The notes: generated by a model from the letters alone, not told the origin. A stretch of DNA of 14,785 bases from Flavobacteriaceae bacterium UBA1115 (GCA_002313325.1 DCBE01000006.1:1-14785), one strand, 5' to 3'. Positions 7,218-13,970 are shown, counted from the first letter of the stretch. Numbers and translations: made by a program.

Positions 7218-7667
7218 ATGAAGTTGAAAGGGTTGTTAAGTACACCATTCATGAAAGCGTTCAGGAAATTTATTAGTAAAGGTAACGTCATCGAGTTAGC
7301 TGTAGGTCTTATCATGGCCACTTACTTCGGTGCAATTGTAAAATCATTGGTTAACGATATTATCATGCCACCAGTGGGAAAACTAATCGGGGGCATTGAC
7401 TTTGCCTCATTCAAATATGTAATCCAACCTGCTGTTGAAGCTGAAGGAACTGTAGAAATTGCCATCAGGTATGGCGTATTTATAAACACCATTATTACAT
7501 TCATTATTGTAGCATTTGCTATTTTTTTAGTAGTACGGTTTTACAACAAAATTAAAGACAAGTTTGAAGAGGAAAAGGAAATGGCATCAGCTGACCCACC
7601 CGCGCCATCCAAAGAAGAGGTACTGCTGACGGAAATCAGAGACTTGCTCAAAAAAAATAGCGCATGA
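7218..7667 (+). CDS. mscL: large-conductance mechanosensitive channel
   Basis: 149-aa MscL channel that opens under membrane tension to release solutes during osmotic downshock. The N-terminal amphipathic helix FRKFISKGNVIELAVG leads into TM1 (about 26-50) with the family signature AVGLIMATYFGAIVKSLVND and IIMPPVGKLIGGIDF. TM2 is about 85-108, followed by a charged linker and a C-terminal helix (EVLLTEIRDLLKK). The ATG at 7251 (MKAFRKF) is an alternative start that would match the usual short N-terminus better. The gene is unexpected here: it separates trpB from trpA, with an 80-nt gap before it and a 67-nt gap after it. A possible -7 element (TATATTTT, 7204-7211) precedes it, without a clear -33. 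Confidence 0.95.
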   Translation: MKLKGLLSTPFMKAFRKFISKGNVIELAVGLIMATYFGAIVKSLVNDIIMPPVGKLIGGIDFASFKYVIQPAVEAEGTVEIAIRYGVFINTIITFIIVAFAIFLVVRFYNKIKDKFEEEKEMASADPPAPSKEEVLLTEIRDLLKKNSA

Positions 7668-7674
7668 CTTTTAG

Positions 7675-7705
7675 TTGCTTGGCCTTTTGTAAAAGAGTAT
7701 TTTTG
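7675..7705 (+). promoter_or_regulatory. trpA promoter
   Basis: TTG (7675-7677) and TATTTTTG (7698-7705) are separated by 20 nt, a full match to TTG-N(17-23)-TAnnTTTG. It lies in the gap between mscL and trpA and predicts a transcription start at about 7709-7712, leaving roughly 25 nt before the trpA ATG. Confidence 0.6.
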
Positions 7706-7734
7706 GGGTTTAAATAAAAGTTACCCTTTATTAC

Positions 7735-8496
7735 ATGAATCGTATTCAATCCGTACTTGAGCAAGACCACAAGTTACTCTCCATCTATTTTACTGCTGGT
7801 TTTCCAAAACTGGAGGACACTGTTAGTATCCTAAAACAACTGGAAGCTTCGGGGGTAGACATGATTGAATTGGGCTTGCCCTTTTCGGATCCTTTGGCCG
7901 ATGGTCCTACCATCCAAGAAAGCTCTACACAAGCACTAAAAAACGGCATGACCACCGATAGGTTGTTTGATCAACTAAAAAACGTAAGAGCGCATGTTAG
8001 TGTACCGCTAATTGTAATGGGGTATTTTAATCCCATGATGCAATATGGCGTGGAACTCTTTTGTCAACGCTGTAAAGAGGTGGGCATTGATGGACTCATT
8101 GTTCCAGATCTTCCCGTGGATGTATATCATGAGCAATACCAAGATTTGTTTCAACAATATGGACTGCTAAATATGTTTTTGATAACTCCGCAAACCCCTG
8201 ATGCGCGCATTCGCTTTATAGACGAGGTTTCAGAAGGTTTTGTGTATATGGTAAGTAGTGCCGCTACAACGGGTGCGCAAAGTAGTTTTGGCGATACGCA
8301 ATCCGAATACTTTAAACGCATTGGCGCAATGGAACTGAATGCCAAACTCTTGGTTGGATTTGGAATCAGCAATGCGGAAACCTATCAAGCAGCTACAGCT
8401 CACAGCAAAGGAGCTATTATTGGTTCGGCATTTATAAAACACTTGGAGGCAAATGGCGCAGATAGTGTCAAAGATTTTATAAAAAAAATACGTTAG
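7735..8496 (+). CDS. trpA: tryptophan synthase alpha chain
   Basis: 253-aa TIM-barrel subunit that splits indole-3-glycerol phosphate and passes indole to TrpB. The catalytic acids are E45 (in IELGLPFSDPLADGP) and D56 in the same motif. Other family blocks are YFTAGFPKLEDT, MGYFNPMMQYG, GLIVPDLPVD, GFVYMVSSAATTG, VGFGISNAET and GAIIGSAF. The length is normal. It lacks the ATGA coupling seen in the rest of the operon, is separated from trpB by mscL, and is preceded by its own promoter match. Transcripts running through from the attenuator promoter may still reach it. No clear terminator follows. Confidence 0.97.
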   Translation: MNRIQSVLEQDHKLLSIYFTAGFPKLEDTVSILKQLEASGVDMIELGLPFSDPLADGPTIQESSTQALKNGMTTDRLFDQLKNVRAHVSVPLIVMGYFNPMMQYGVELFCQRCKEVGIDGLIVPDLPVDVYHEQYQDLFQQYGLLNMFLITPQTPDARIRFIDEVSEGFVYMVSSAATTGAQSSFGDTQSEYFKRIGAMELNAKLLVGFGISNAETYQAATAHSKGAIIGSAFIKHLEANGADSVKDFIKKIR

Positions 8497-8725
8497 TTCC
8501 CTCATTTTTGTAAATTTATGTTAGAATTTTTCCCCAAATCAATTCTTCATCGCAGCCTATTAACTGCCTTTATTCTTTTTTTTTGAGCAGACTCTAAACA
8601 ATTATTTGTTTAACTAAAACTCAAATAATGAAAATCGAAATTAAAAAAGACTGGCTTTTACACTTTACCAATGTGCCTTATTTATTGTGTACGATCAAGA
8701 AAAAATCCGATAAATTAAACTTACC
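8497..8725. other. AT-rich intergenic region after trpA
   Basis: This stretch between trpA and the broken THX gene contains no long gene, tRNA or strong terminator. It holds a T-rich run near 8571-8584, an 8-bp inverted repeat (8601-8608/8622-8629) and a 33-codon ORF (8628-8729). I found no full promoter match. Confidence 0.5.
8601..8629. repeat. 8-bp inverted repeat upstream of small ORF
   Basis: ATTATTTG (8601-8608) and CAAATAAT (8622-8629) are perfect reverse complements separated by 13 nt. The right arm ends inside the ATG of the 33-aa ORF (8628). It could be an operator or a weak AT-only hairpin that covers the start codon; it could also be chance in AT-rich DNA. Confidence 0.4.
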
Positions 8726-8729
8726 ATGA
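8628..8729 (+). CDS. small hypothetical ORF (33 aa)
   Basis: An ATG-started ORF encodes 33 residues (starts MKIEIKKDWLLHF, ends SDKLNLP). Its TGA overlaps the ATG of the THX gene as ATGA, the same junction style used in the trp and ddl-coaD operons. I do not recognise the protein, and no motif, signal peptide or clear membrane segment is visible. It may be a real upstream gene, an upstream ORF coupled to THX, or chance. Its reading frame is also the frame in which the downstream half of THX is found. Confidence 0.25.
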   Translation: MKIEIKKDWLLHFTNVPYLLCTIKKKSDKLNLP

Positions 8730-8840
8730 GCAAAGGAGATAAAAACCCGCCGCGTTAAGATTGTTAATAAAAATTATGGCCTTAGAGGGCCTAGAGCTTT
8801 AAAGAAAAGGAAACTCAGCGCACAAAAACAGGCGCAGTAG
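8726..8840 (+). pseudogene. 30S ribosomal protein THX, frameshifted
   Basis: The ATG at 8726 opens M-S-K-G-D-K, the typical start of the small basic ribosomal protein THX, but the frame ends at TAA 8756-8758 after 10 codons. In the frame that begins at 8748 the reading continues RRVKIVNKNYGLRGPR, then ALKKRKLSAQKQAQ, and stops at TAG 8838. Joined, this fits the Thermus Thx pattern (KGD-[KR]-[KR]-T-R-R-x-K-I-x4-Y-G-x3-P-R-x-K-K) with identical spacing from the RR onward. The break falls in the A-run 8741-8745. Two extra A would give GDKKTRR and one fewer would give GDKTRR. It may be a real frameshift mutation, a sequencing error in the homopolymer, or less likely recoding. The 3' end overlaps yaaA (opposite strand) by 26 nt. 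THX binds in the 30S head in Thermus and is found in many Bacteroidota. Confidence 0.75.
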
Positions 8841-9576
8841 CATCTGTAGTTTTTGCTTCGCTGTAGGCATACCCATCGCCCTCAAAAGCCAATACATCTG
8901 AAATTGTAGCTGCATTTGCTTCTAACAAATATCGTGTCATTAAACCCCTTGCTTTTTTTGCGAAGAAGGAAATGATTTTGAACTTACCGTTTTTGAAATC
9001 CTTAAAAACTGGCCTAATTACAGGATTGTCGAGTGCTTTAAAATCTATAGCACTAGCATATTCTTTACTGGCTAAATTTAGCACCAATTCATCTGCAGTC
9101 AGCTCTTTTTTCATTCGAGCAGTTAGCCTAGCTATCCAAAAAGCATAAAGGGTATTATATCCATTAATGCCAAAAGAAGTACCCATTTCCAAACGATAGG
9201 GTTGCATCAAGTCCAATGGTTTTAAGAGACCATAAAGTCCCGACATAATACGAAGGCTGTTTTGTGCCACTCCAATAGCGGCTTCGTCTAATGTATACGC
9301 ATCTAAACCTGTATAAACATCTCCACTAAATGCGAACACAGCTGGGCGTGCGTTATCGGTCGTAAAAGGAGTTGTAAAATCTTGGTTTCGTTCCCAGTTT
9401 AAGGCAGCTAATTTTTCAGAGATGCCCATAAGCGCTTGCAAGTCTGACGGCTTCTTTAGGCGTAGTGCAGCATTGAGTTCTTCAGCTTCAGTTAAGAACA
9501 CTGGCTGGCTGAATTCAGCAGTTGGAAGCGAACTTGTGTAATCAAGTGACTTGGCGGGTGAAATAAGAATTTTCAT
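8815..9576 (-). CDS. yaaA: YaaA family peroxide stress protein
   Basis: 253-aa UPF0246/YaaA protein. It begins with the conserved MKILISPAKSLDY and keeps family blocks such as FSGDVYTGLDA, RIMSGLYGLLKPLDLMQPYRLEMG and the late FFAKKARGLMTRYL segment. In E. coli YaaA lowers free intracellular iron during peroxide stress and has a DNA-binding fold; the biochemical activity is not fully settled. The start is the ATG at 9576. A TTG one codon upstream (9579) is not needed. The gene is monocistronic: the THX remnant converges on its 3' end, and rluD ends about 75 nt upstream in the same direction. Confidence 0.95.
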   Translation of the reverse strand: MKILISPAKSLDYTSSLPTAEFSQPVFLTEAEELNAALRLKKPSDLQALMGISEKLAALNWERNQDFTTPFTTDNARPAVFAFSGDVYTGLDAYTLDEAAIGVAQNSLRIMSGLYGLLKPLDLMQPYRLEMGTSFGINGYNTLYAFWIARLTARMKKELTADELVLNLASKEYASAIDFKALDNPVIRPVFKDFKNGKFKIISFFAKKARGLMTRYLLEANAATISDVLAFEGDGYAYSEAKTTDATAPVFVR

Positions 9577-9589
9577 CAATATTTTTTTT

Positions 9590-9620
9590 TAAAAATACGA
9601 TACTAAAATCAAGTTTTCAA
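9590..9620 (-). promoter_or_regulatory. yaaA promoter candidate
   Basis: On the minus strand TTG (9620-9618) is followed after 20 nt by TATTTTTA (9597-9590), seven of eight matches to TAnnTTTG. The yaaA ATG is 13 nt further on. Spacing and position fit, but the last base of the -7 element deviates. Confidence 0.45.
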
Positions 9621-9639
9621 CTTACACCTATAGAACAAA

Positions 9640-9655
9640 CTGATAACACTATCAG
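9640..9655 (-). terminator. possible weak terminator after rluD
   Basis: On the minus strand CTGATA-GTGT-TATCAG forms a perfect 6-bp stem that includes the rluD stop codon region and is followed by TTTGTTCT. The stem is short and AT-rich, so it may be only a weak terminator or chance. Confidence 0.3.
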
Positions 9656-10677
9656 GAATTACCCAAGTGCTGGTGTTGGGCATAGTTGCGCCATTTTTCA
9701 ACAGCCCCGCTAAAATCATCAGGCAAAGGCGCTTCAAAAGACATTTTTTTCTTTGTTTTGGGATGCACAAACCCAAGTGTTTGGGCGTGTAGTGCTTGGC
9801 GTGGCAACTGCTTAAAGCTGTTGTCTACAAATTGCTTGTATTTGGTAAATGTGGTACCCTTTAAAATTTTATCACCACCATAGCGAGCATCGTTAAACAA
9901 GGTATGCCCTATGTGCTTCATATGTGCTCTAATCTGGTGCGTACGCCCTGTTTCCAAGACACACTTTATCAAAGTCACATATCCAAAACGCTCAACAACT
10001 TCATAATGGGTAATGGCAGCCTTGCCCTTATCTCCATCTGGAAAGACGTTCATCAGTAATCTATTTTTTGGGTCACGACCCAAATGGCCATCTACCGTTC
10101 CTTTTTCGTCCAGAACATCACCCCAAACAAGTGCCAAATACTGGCGCTCAGATGTTTTGTTGTGAAATTGCTGTGCCAAATTCGCCATGGCTTTATCTGA
10201 TTTAGCTACGACCAAAAGTCCGGAAGTATCCTTATCAATACGGTGAACTAACCCTGGCCGATTATTGCTGTTTTTGGGGAGCTGGTCGAAATGATAAATA
10301 AGTCCATTTATAAGCGTTCCCGTATAATTTCCGTGCCCTGGATGCACCACAATGCCAGCAGCTTTATTAACCACCAAAAGGCTATCATCTTCAAATACAA
10401 TATCAATTGGCATCTCTTCTGCCACAAGCAAATCCTCATGTGGGGGATATGTTAGAAAAACACGAACTACATCCCCAGCCTTTACGCGATAGTTAGACTT
10501 AACCACTTGGTCATTTACGTGAATATAGCCAGCTGTTGCTGCCTGTTGGATTTTGTTACGCGTGGCGTTTTCGATGCGATTCATTAAAAACTTGTCTACC
10601 CGCAAGGGTTCTTGACCAGCATCTGCACCAAAGGAGTAGTGTTCGTGAAATGCGTCAAAATTGTTTTCTTGCTCCAT
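9652..10677 (-). CDS. rluD: RluA/RluD family 23S rRNA pseudouridine synthase
   Basis: 341-aa pseudouridine synthase. The N-terminal S4 RNA-binding domain spans about 25-75 (RVDKFLMNRIENATRNKIQQ...GYIHVNDQVVKSNYRVKAGD). The catalytic domain follows, with VVNKAAGIVVHPGHGN (102-117) and the active-site motif H145-R-I-D-K-D-T-S-G153, in which D148 is the nucleophile. Later blocks are LETGRTHQIRAHM and HALHAQTLGF-like. The architecture (S4 plus RluA-type domain) fits RluD, which modifies helix 69 of 23S rRNA, but the exact target uridines are inferred. It lies 2 nt downstream of the PASTA-protein gene and is probably co-transcribed with it. Confidence 0.92.
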   Translation of the reverse strand: MEQENNFDAFHEHYSFGADAGQEPLRVDKFLMNRIENATRNKIQQAATAGYIHVNDQVVKSNYRVKAGDVVRVFLTYPPHEDLLVAEEMPIDIVFEDDSLLVVNKAAGIVVHPGHGNYTGTLINGLIYHFDQLPKNSNNRPGLVHRIDKDTSGLLVVAKSDKAMANLAQQFHNKTSERQYLALVWGDVLDEKGTVDGHLGRDPKNRLLMNVFPDGDKGKAAITHYEVVERFGYVTLIKCVLETGRTHQIRAHMKHIGHTLFNDARYGGDKILKGTTFTKYKQFVDNSFKQLPRQALHAQTLGFVHPKTKKKMSFEAPLPDDFSGAVEKWRNYAQHQHLGNS

Positions 10678-10679
10678 AC

Positions 10680-11243
10680 CTACTCTACTGGTTTCATGCC
10701 GTTACCCAATACCAAATCCACCCTCGATGTCTTGGGAAGCTTATCGCCAGGCGCAATCGGCACTTCGTCATAACGCAATTGTAAAACCATGTCCTTTCCA
10801 ATATTGTCCTGATATAAAATTTCACCTATTTCCAAACCCACTGCGCGAAGGGTTGACTCCGCAGATCGCCATGTGATTTGAATAACATCGGGTAGTGTTA
10901 CCTCGTTGTAGTTAGCCGGATTAAGGGTCAAATATATTTTTCTATTTTTCTTAACTAATTCACCTGCAAGCGGAGTTTGCTCAATTACAGCAAAAGGGGC
11001 ATATACCGGGTTGAATAGAGCTGAATCGATAACTTCATAATTAAGGTCTTGGTCTTGCAAAAGCTCTTGTACATTTGTAATAGTCATGGTATTTAGGTCA
11101 GGAACTTCAATAAACTTACCTTGGCGGGTATGCCAATTGAGTCCATAAAAAGTCATTAGCAACAGCGCTGTAACAGCGACAAGCACCAAAAGCAAGTTCC
11201 AAAAAAAGGTTCTGCTGAATAAAAAACGTAAGAAGTGAAGCAT
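10680..11243 (-). CDS. membrane-anchored PASTA domain protein
   Basis: 187-aa bitopic protein. A short basic N-terminus (MLHFLRFLFSR) precedes one transmembrane helix (about 12-33). The rest faces the periplasm and contains two PASTA repeats, about 44-109 (starting FIEVPDLNTMTITNVQELL) and about 114-181 (starting EVTLPDVIQITWRSAESTL). There is no kinase domain, unlike PknB-type proteins. PASTA domains bind peptidoglycan-like ligands or act as spacers at the cell wall, so a wall-related role fits the divergent ddl next door, but the actual function is unknown. The start is the ATG at 11243. The TTG at 11255 overlaps nearby signals and is less likely. A TATTTTTG -7 element lies 19 nt upstream. 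Confidence 0.9.
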   Translation of the reverse strand: MLHFLRFLFSRTFFWNLLLVLVAVTALLLMTFYGLNWHTRQGKFIEVPDLNTMTITNVQELLQDQDLNYEVIDSALFNPVYAPFAVIEQTPLAGELVKKNRKIYLTLNPANYNEVTLPDVIQITWRSAESTLRAVGLEIGEILYQDNIGKDMVLQLRYDEVPIAPGDKLPKTSRVDLVLGNGMKPVE

Positions 11244-11262
11244 AATGAGTTTCAATGAAGTT

Positions 11263-11270
11263 CAAAAATA
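11263..11270 (-). promoter_or_regulatory. -7 element for PASTA-rluD operon
   Basis: The minus strand reads TATTTTTG, an exact TAnnTTTG match, 19 nt upstream of the ATG at 11243. There is no TTG at the right distance upstream. It supports the ATG start rather than the TTG at 11255, which would be at or before the transcription start. Confidence 0.45.
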
Positions 11271-11284
11271 ATGATATTTGCGGT

Positions 11285-12274
11285 ATGAAAAAGCATATTG
11301 CTGTAGTAATGGGCGGAACCACATCCGAGCATGCTATTTCGATTAAGAGTGGACAGGTTGTTATCGACAATATCCCGCATGATATTTTTGATGTAAAATC
11401 CGTTGTTATCGCTGCTGAAAAGTGGACTGTTAACCACGAGGGCAACACACTCGTTCTAAATCAAACTGATTTTTCTTATCAATTTGAAGGAAAAAAATAT
11501 GTTTTTGATGCCGTTTTTATTGCCGTTCACGGAGCACCAGGCGAAAATGGGATACTTCAAAAAATTTTGGACAGCGCAAAAGTGCCCTACACGGGCTGCT
11601 CTGCAGCGGTATCTGAACTTACTTATAACAAGCACAAAACCCTAGAGAAACTTCGACCACACGGCATCTCCATGGCAAAGAACACCATTATTGACTCCGA
11701 TTCGGAATGGGACAGTAAAACGCTAGCTACAAGCATTGGACTACCCTGCTTTGTAAAGGCTAACAAGGCTGGCAGCAGCTTTGGTGTTGTCAAAGTCAAT
11801 AAGCTAGAAGAAATGTCAGCAGCCATTCGTTGGGTAATGGACGAAGACGATGAAGTATTGATTGAAAGCTACTTATCGGGAATAGAAGTTTCCATAGGCG
11901 TAATTGAATATAAAGGAAACGTTCAGGTTTTGGCACCTACTGAAATTATTTCACATAGTGATTTCTTTGACTATGCCGCCAAATATGAAGGAAAGTCTGA
12001 GGAAATAACACCAGCCAGACTGAACGCTGTACAATTGCAAAACCTAAATACGGCGGCGCAAAAAGTTTTCCATGTATTGGGCGTAAAAGGCATGAGCAGA
12101 AGTGATTTTATTTTTGTAGGTGATACACCTTATTTTCTGGAACTCAACAGCATTCCTGGGCTAACCGCCCAAAGTTTACTGCCCATGCAAGCCCAACACG
12201 CAGGTATAGCATTAGGAGATTTGATTGAAGACATGATCAACAGCTGTTTAAAAAACAATACCTTTGAAGCATGA
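11285..12274 (+). CDS. ddl: D-alanine--D-alanine ligase
   Basis: 329-aa ATP-grasp enzyme that makes D-Ala-D-Ala for peptidoglycan precursors in the cytoplasm. The N-terminal MKKHIAVVMGGTTSEHAISI includes E15, matching the D-Ala-binding Glu of E. coli DdlB. Further motifs are VHGAPGENGILQ (81-92), KANKAGSSFGVVKV (158-171, serine loop), EVLIESYLSGIEVSIGV (190-206), FDYAAKY (228-234), SRSDF (271-275, substrate Arg) and ELNSIPGLTAQSLLP (286-300). The start is the ATG at 11285. An ATG at 11255 would add MKFKNNDICG, which is unusual for the family and would overlap the divergent promoter. The stop overlaps the coaD ATG as ATGA. Confidence 0.96.
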   Translation: MKKHIAVVMGGTTSEHAISIKSGQVVIDNIPHDIFDVKSVVIAAEKWTVNHEGNTLVLNQTDFSYQFEGKKYVFDAVFIAVHGAPGENGILQKILDSAKVPYTGCSAAVSELTYNKHKTLEKLRPHGISMAKNTIIDSDSEWDSKTLATSIGLPCFVKANKAGSSFGVVKVNKLEEMSAAIRWVMDEDDEVLIESYLSGIEVSIGVIEYKGNVQVLAPTEIISHSDFFDYAAKYEGKSEEITPARLNAVQLQNLNTAAQKVFHVLGVKGMSRSDFIFVGDTPYFLELNSIPGLTAQSLLPMQAQHAGIALGDLIEDMINSCLKNNTFEA

Positions 12275-12726
12275 GACGTGCACTATTTCCTGGCTCCTTT
12301 GATCCTTTTACCATTGGACACCTTGACATCGTTGAACGCGGCGTCAATATTTTCGATGAAATCGTTATTGGAATTGGAAAAAACAGTGAGAAAAAATATA
12401 TGTTTTCGATTGAAGAGCGCCTTGCCTTTATCAATACATGTTTTGAGCACGATACACGAATATCCGTTGCTGCTTACGATGGACTGACAATTGATTTTTG
12501 TCGTAAAATTGATGCGGAATTTATTTTACGTGGTGTACGCAACAATGGTGACTTTGAATTTGAAAAAGCCATCGCTAGAACCAACAGGCATTTGTCTAAT
12601 ATTGAAACCGCTTTTCTGTTAACCTCCGCTGAAACGTCATACGTAAGCAGTAGTATTGTACGTGAACTTATTCGCAACAATGGCGATTACAGCAACTTTA
12701 TTCCTCCCCAAATAAAGCTTCCATAA
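12271..12726 (+). CDS. coaD: phosphopantetheine adenylyltransferase
   Basis: 151-aa nucleotidyltransferase (PPAT) for the fourth step of coenzyme A synthesis, 4'-phosphopantetheine plus ATP to dephospho-CoA. The start FPGSFDPFTIGHLDI contains the T/HxGH motif (T14-I-G-H17). K41/K42 follow in the GKNSEKK loop, RGVRNNGDFEFE is at 87-98, and the ATP-binding end block YVSSSIVREL is at 124-133. The length is slightly below the usual 155-165 aa but complete. It is coupled to ddl by an ATGA overlap. Its 3' end overlaps the convergent NUDIX gene by 29 nt. Confidence 0.96.
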   Translation: MRRALFPGSFDPFTIGHLDIVERGVNIFDEIVIGIGKNSEKKYMFSIEERLAFINTCFEHDTRISVAAYDGLTIDFCRKIDAEFILRGVRNNGDFEFEKAIARTNRHLSNIETAFLLTSAETSYVSSSIVRELIRNNGDYSNFIPPQIKLP

Positions 12727-13318
12727 GCTTCGATTTATCGAACAAATACTCAATGTTTGGATATGTTTTTTCGATTGCTTTGGCTGTTTTGACTTTGTTT
12801 TTCCAGGTTGCCTTGGTGATATCCTCCTTAACTTCAGGAACTAAAATACCCTTATAACTTGATTTCATTAAAAACCAATGGGACTCTTTGAGTTGATAAC
12901 GGTTGTTGCGTTTAAATATATGATGGGTTAAACCAGCATGCTTGCCAACTTTAATTTTTTTTACCCCTGTTTCTTCTTTTACTTCACGCTTGGCAGCGTC
13001 CTTTAGGCTTTCACCCTCATCAACTTTTCCTTTGGGCAGGTCCCACCTTTTTTTGCGATAGATAAACAACAGTTTCCCATTTTCATGCTGCACTACTCCA
13101 CCAGCAGCAATGGTAACGGGCAGCTTTTTTTTAAAACCGCTTAAAAGTTTTTTGGGATTTTGGTGAACTAGATAAAGTCGTTTGATACGCGTTGTGTTCA
13201 CGATGCGTAATATTTTTTTGAAAGGCGTGGTCGTTAGGGGCAGGATTTTTACTCCATTTCCATTCGGAGCAGTTGAGGTGAGGATTATCTCCTTTTGATT
13301 GATAAAAACTTTATACAT
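12698..13318 (-). CDS. NUDIX hydrolase
   Basis: 206 aa from the ATG at 13318 (MYKVFINQKEI). An ATG at 13327 would add three residues, and a non-ATG start still further upstream is unlikely. The N-terminal 65 residues resemble the extension seen in Bacteroidota homologues. The Nudix box is complete, G97-x5-E-x7-REV-x-EE-x-G-V119 (GKVDEGESLKDAAKREVKEETGV), preceded by AAGGVVQHENGKLLFIYRKKRWDLPKG. It should hydrolyse a nucleoside-diphosphate-linked substrate with a divalent metal; the substrate cannot be told from sequence. Its start lies within the pyrE promoter element on the other strand, so its own promoter must be inside pyrE. The order coaD-NUDIX-pyrE is, to my knowledge, conserved in flavobacteria. 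Confidence 0.92.
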   Translation of the reverse strand: MYKVFINQKEIILTSTAPNGNGVKILPLTTTPFKKILRIVNTTRIKRLYLVHQNPKKLLSGFKKKLPVTIAAGGVVQHENGKLLFIYRKKRWDLPKGKVDEGESLKDAAKREVKEETGVKKIKVGKHAGLTHHIFKRNNRYQLKESHWFLMKSSYKGILVPEVKEDITKATWKNKVKTAKAIEKTYPNIEYLFDKSKLMEALFGEE

Positions 13319-13321
13319 TTG
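13295..13321 (+). promoter_or_regulatory. pyrE promoter
   Basis: TACATTTG at 13314-13321 is an exact -7 match. TTG at 13295-13297 (within TTTTG) is 16 nt upstream, one short of the usual 17-23. Only 4 nt (CGCC) separate the element from the pyrE ATG at 13326, so the mRNA would start at or next to the start codon. Confidence 0.5.
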
Positions 13322-13325
13322 CGCC

Positions 13326-13970
13326 ATGCCTAAGGAACCCTGTACCGCTAAAAAAGTAGCCGAATACCTATTACAAATTAAAGCAATAAAGCTTGAACCC
13401 AAAAATCCATTTACTTGGGCCAGTGGTTGGCAATCGCCAATCTACTGTGATAATCGGATAACACTCTCTTTTCCAGACGTAAGAAGGTTTTTGAGTCAAT
13501 CGATGGCAAACGAAATCAAAACAAAATATCCACAAACAAAAGCCATTGCGGGTGTAGCAACGGGTGCCATTGGCATAGGTATGTTGGTAGCAGAGGCGCT
13601 TGAATTGCCGTTTATGTATGTACGCCCCCAACCCAAAAAACATGGGCGACAAAATCAGATTGAAGGGCAATATGATGTTGGTGCGCCAACAGTTGTGGTT
13701 GAAGACCTAATCAGTACGGGTAAGAGCAGCCTCGAAGCAATTGGTGCCTTACGGAATGCAAACATCAATGTCCTTGGTATGTTAGCCCTCTTTAGCTATG
13801 AATTTGATGTTGCTGAAGCTAATATGAAAGATGGAGCGGTTGAACTGACGACCCTATCTGGGTATAATACATTGATAGAAACCGCAGTTGCAGCTGGATA
13901 TATCGAGCCAGATCAAGAAGAAGTATTAAAACAATGGCGCAAAGCACCGGCGTTTTGGTCAGCTAAATAA
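13326..13970 (+). CDS. pyrE: orotate phosphoribosyltransferase
   Basis: 214-aa enzyme that converts orotate and PRPP to OMP in de novo pyrimidine synthesis. Typical blocks are NPFTWASGWQSPIYCDNRITLSFPDVR (27-53), GVATGAIGIGMLVAEAL (76-92), PFMYVRPQPKKHGRQNQIEG (95-114, with the catalytic Lys loop) and the PRPP-binding motif VVVEDLISTGKSS (123-135). The start is the ATG at 13326. A TTG at 13299 would add nine residues but lies upstream of the -7 element. The SRPBCC gene follows 8 nt later on the same strand. Confidence 0.96.
   Translation: MPKEPCTAKKVAEYLLQIKAIKLEPKNPFTWASGWQSPIYCDNRITLSFPDVRRFLSQSMANEIKTKYPQTKAIAGVATGAIGIGMLVAEALELPFMYVRPQPKKHGRQNQIEGQYDVGAPTVVVEDLISTGKSSLEAIGALRNANINVLGMLALFSYEFDVAEANMKDGAVELTTLSGYNTLIETAVAAGYIEPDQEEVLKQWRKAPAFWSAK

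Noticed and set aside
8518..8586. 22-codon ORF starting MLEFFPKSILHRS with a hydrophobic end
   Set aside because: Very short, AT-rich, ends in a T run that inflates Phe and Leu codons, and nothing supports translation.
11255..11284. Longer N-terminus of ddl starting MKFKNNDICG
   Set aside because: The family starts at MKKxIAVVMGG; the extra residues cover the divergent promoter region.
13319..13402. N-terminal extension of the NUDIX protein to position 13402
   Set aside because: It reads antisense to the pyrE N-terminus, and the conserved-style start MYKVF is at 13318.
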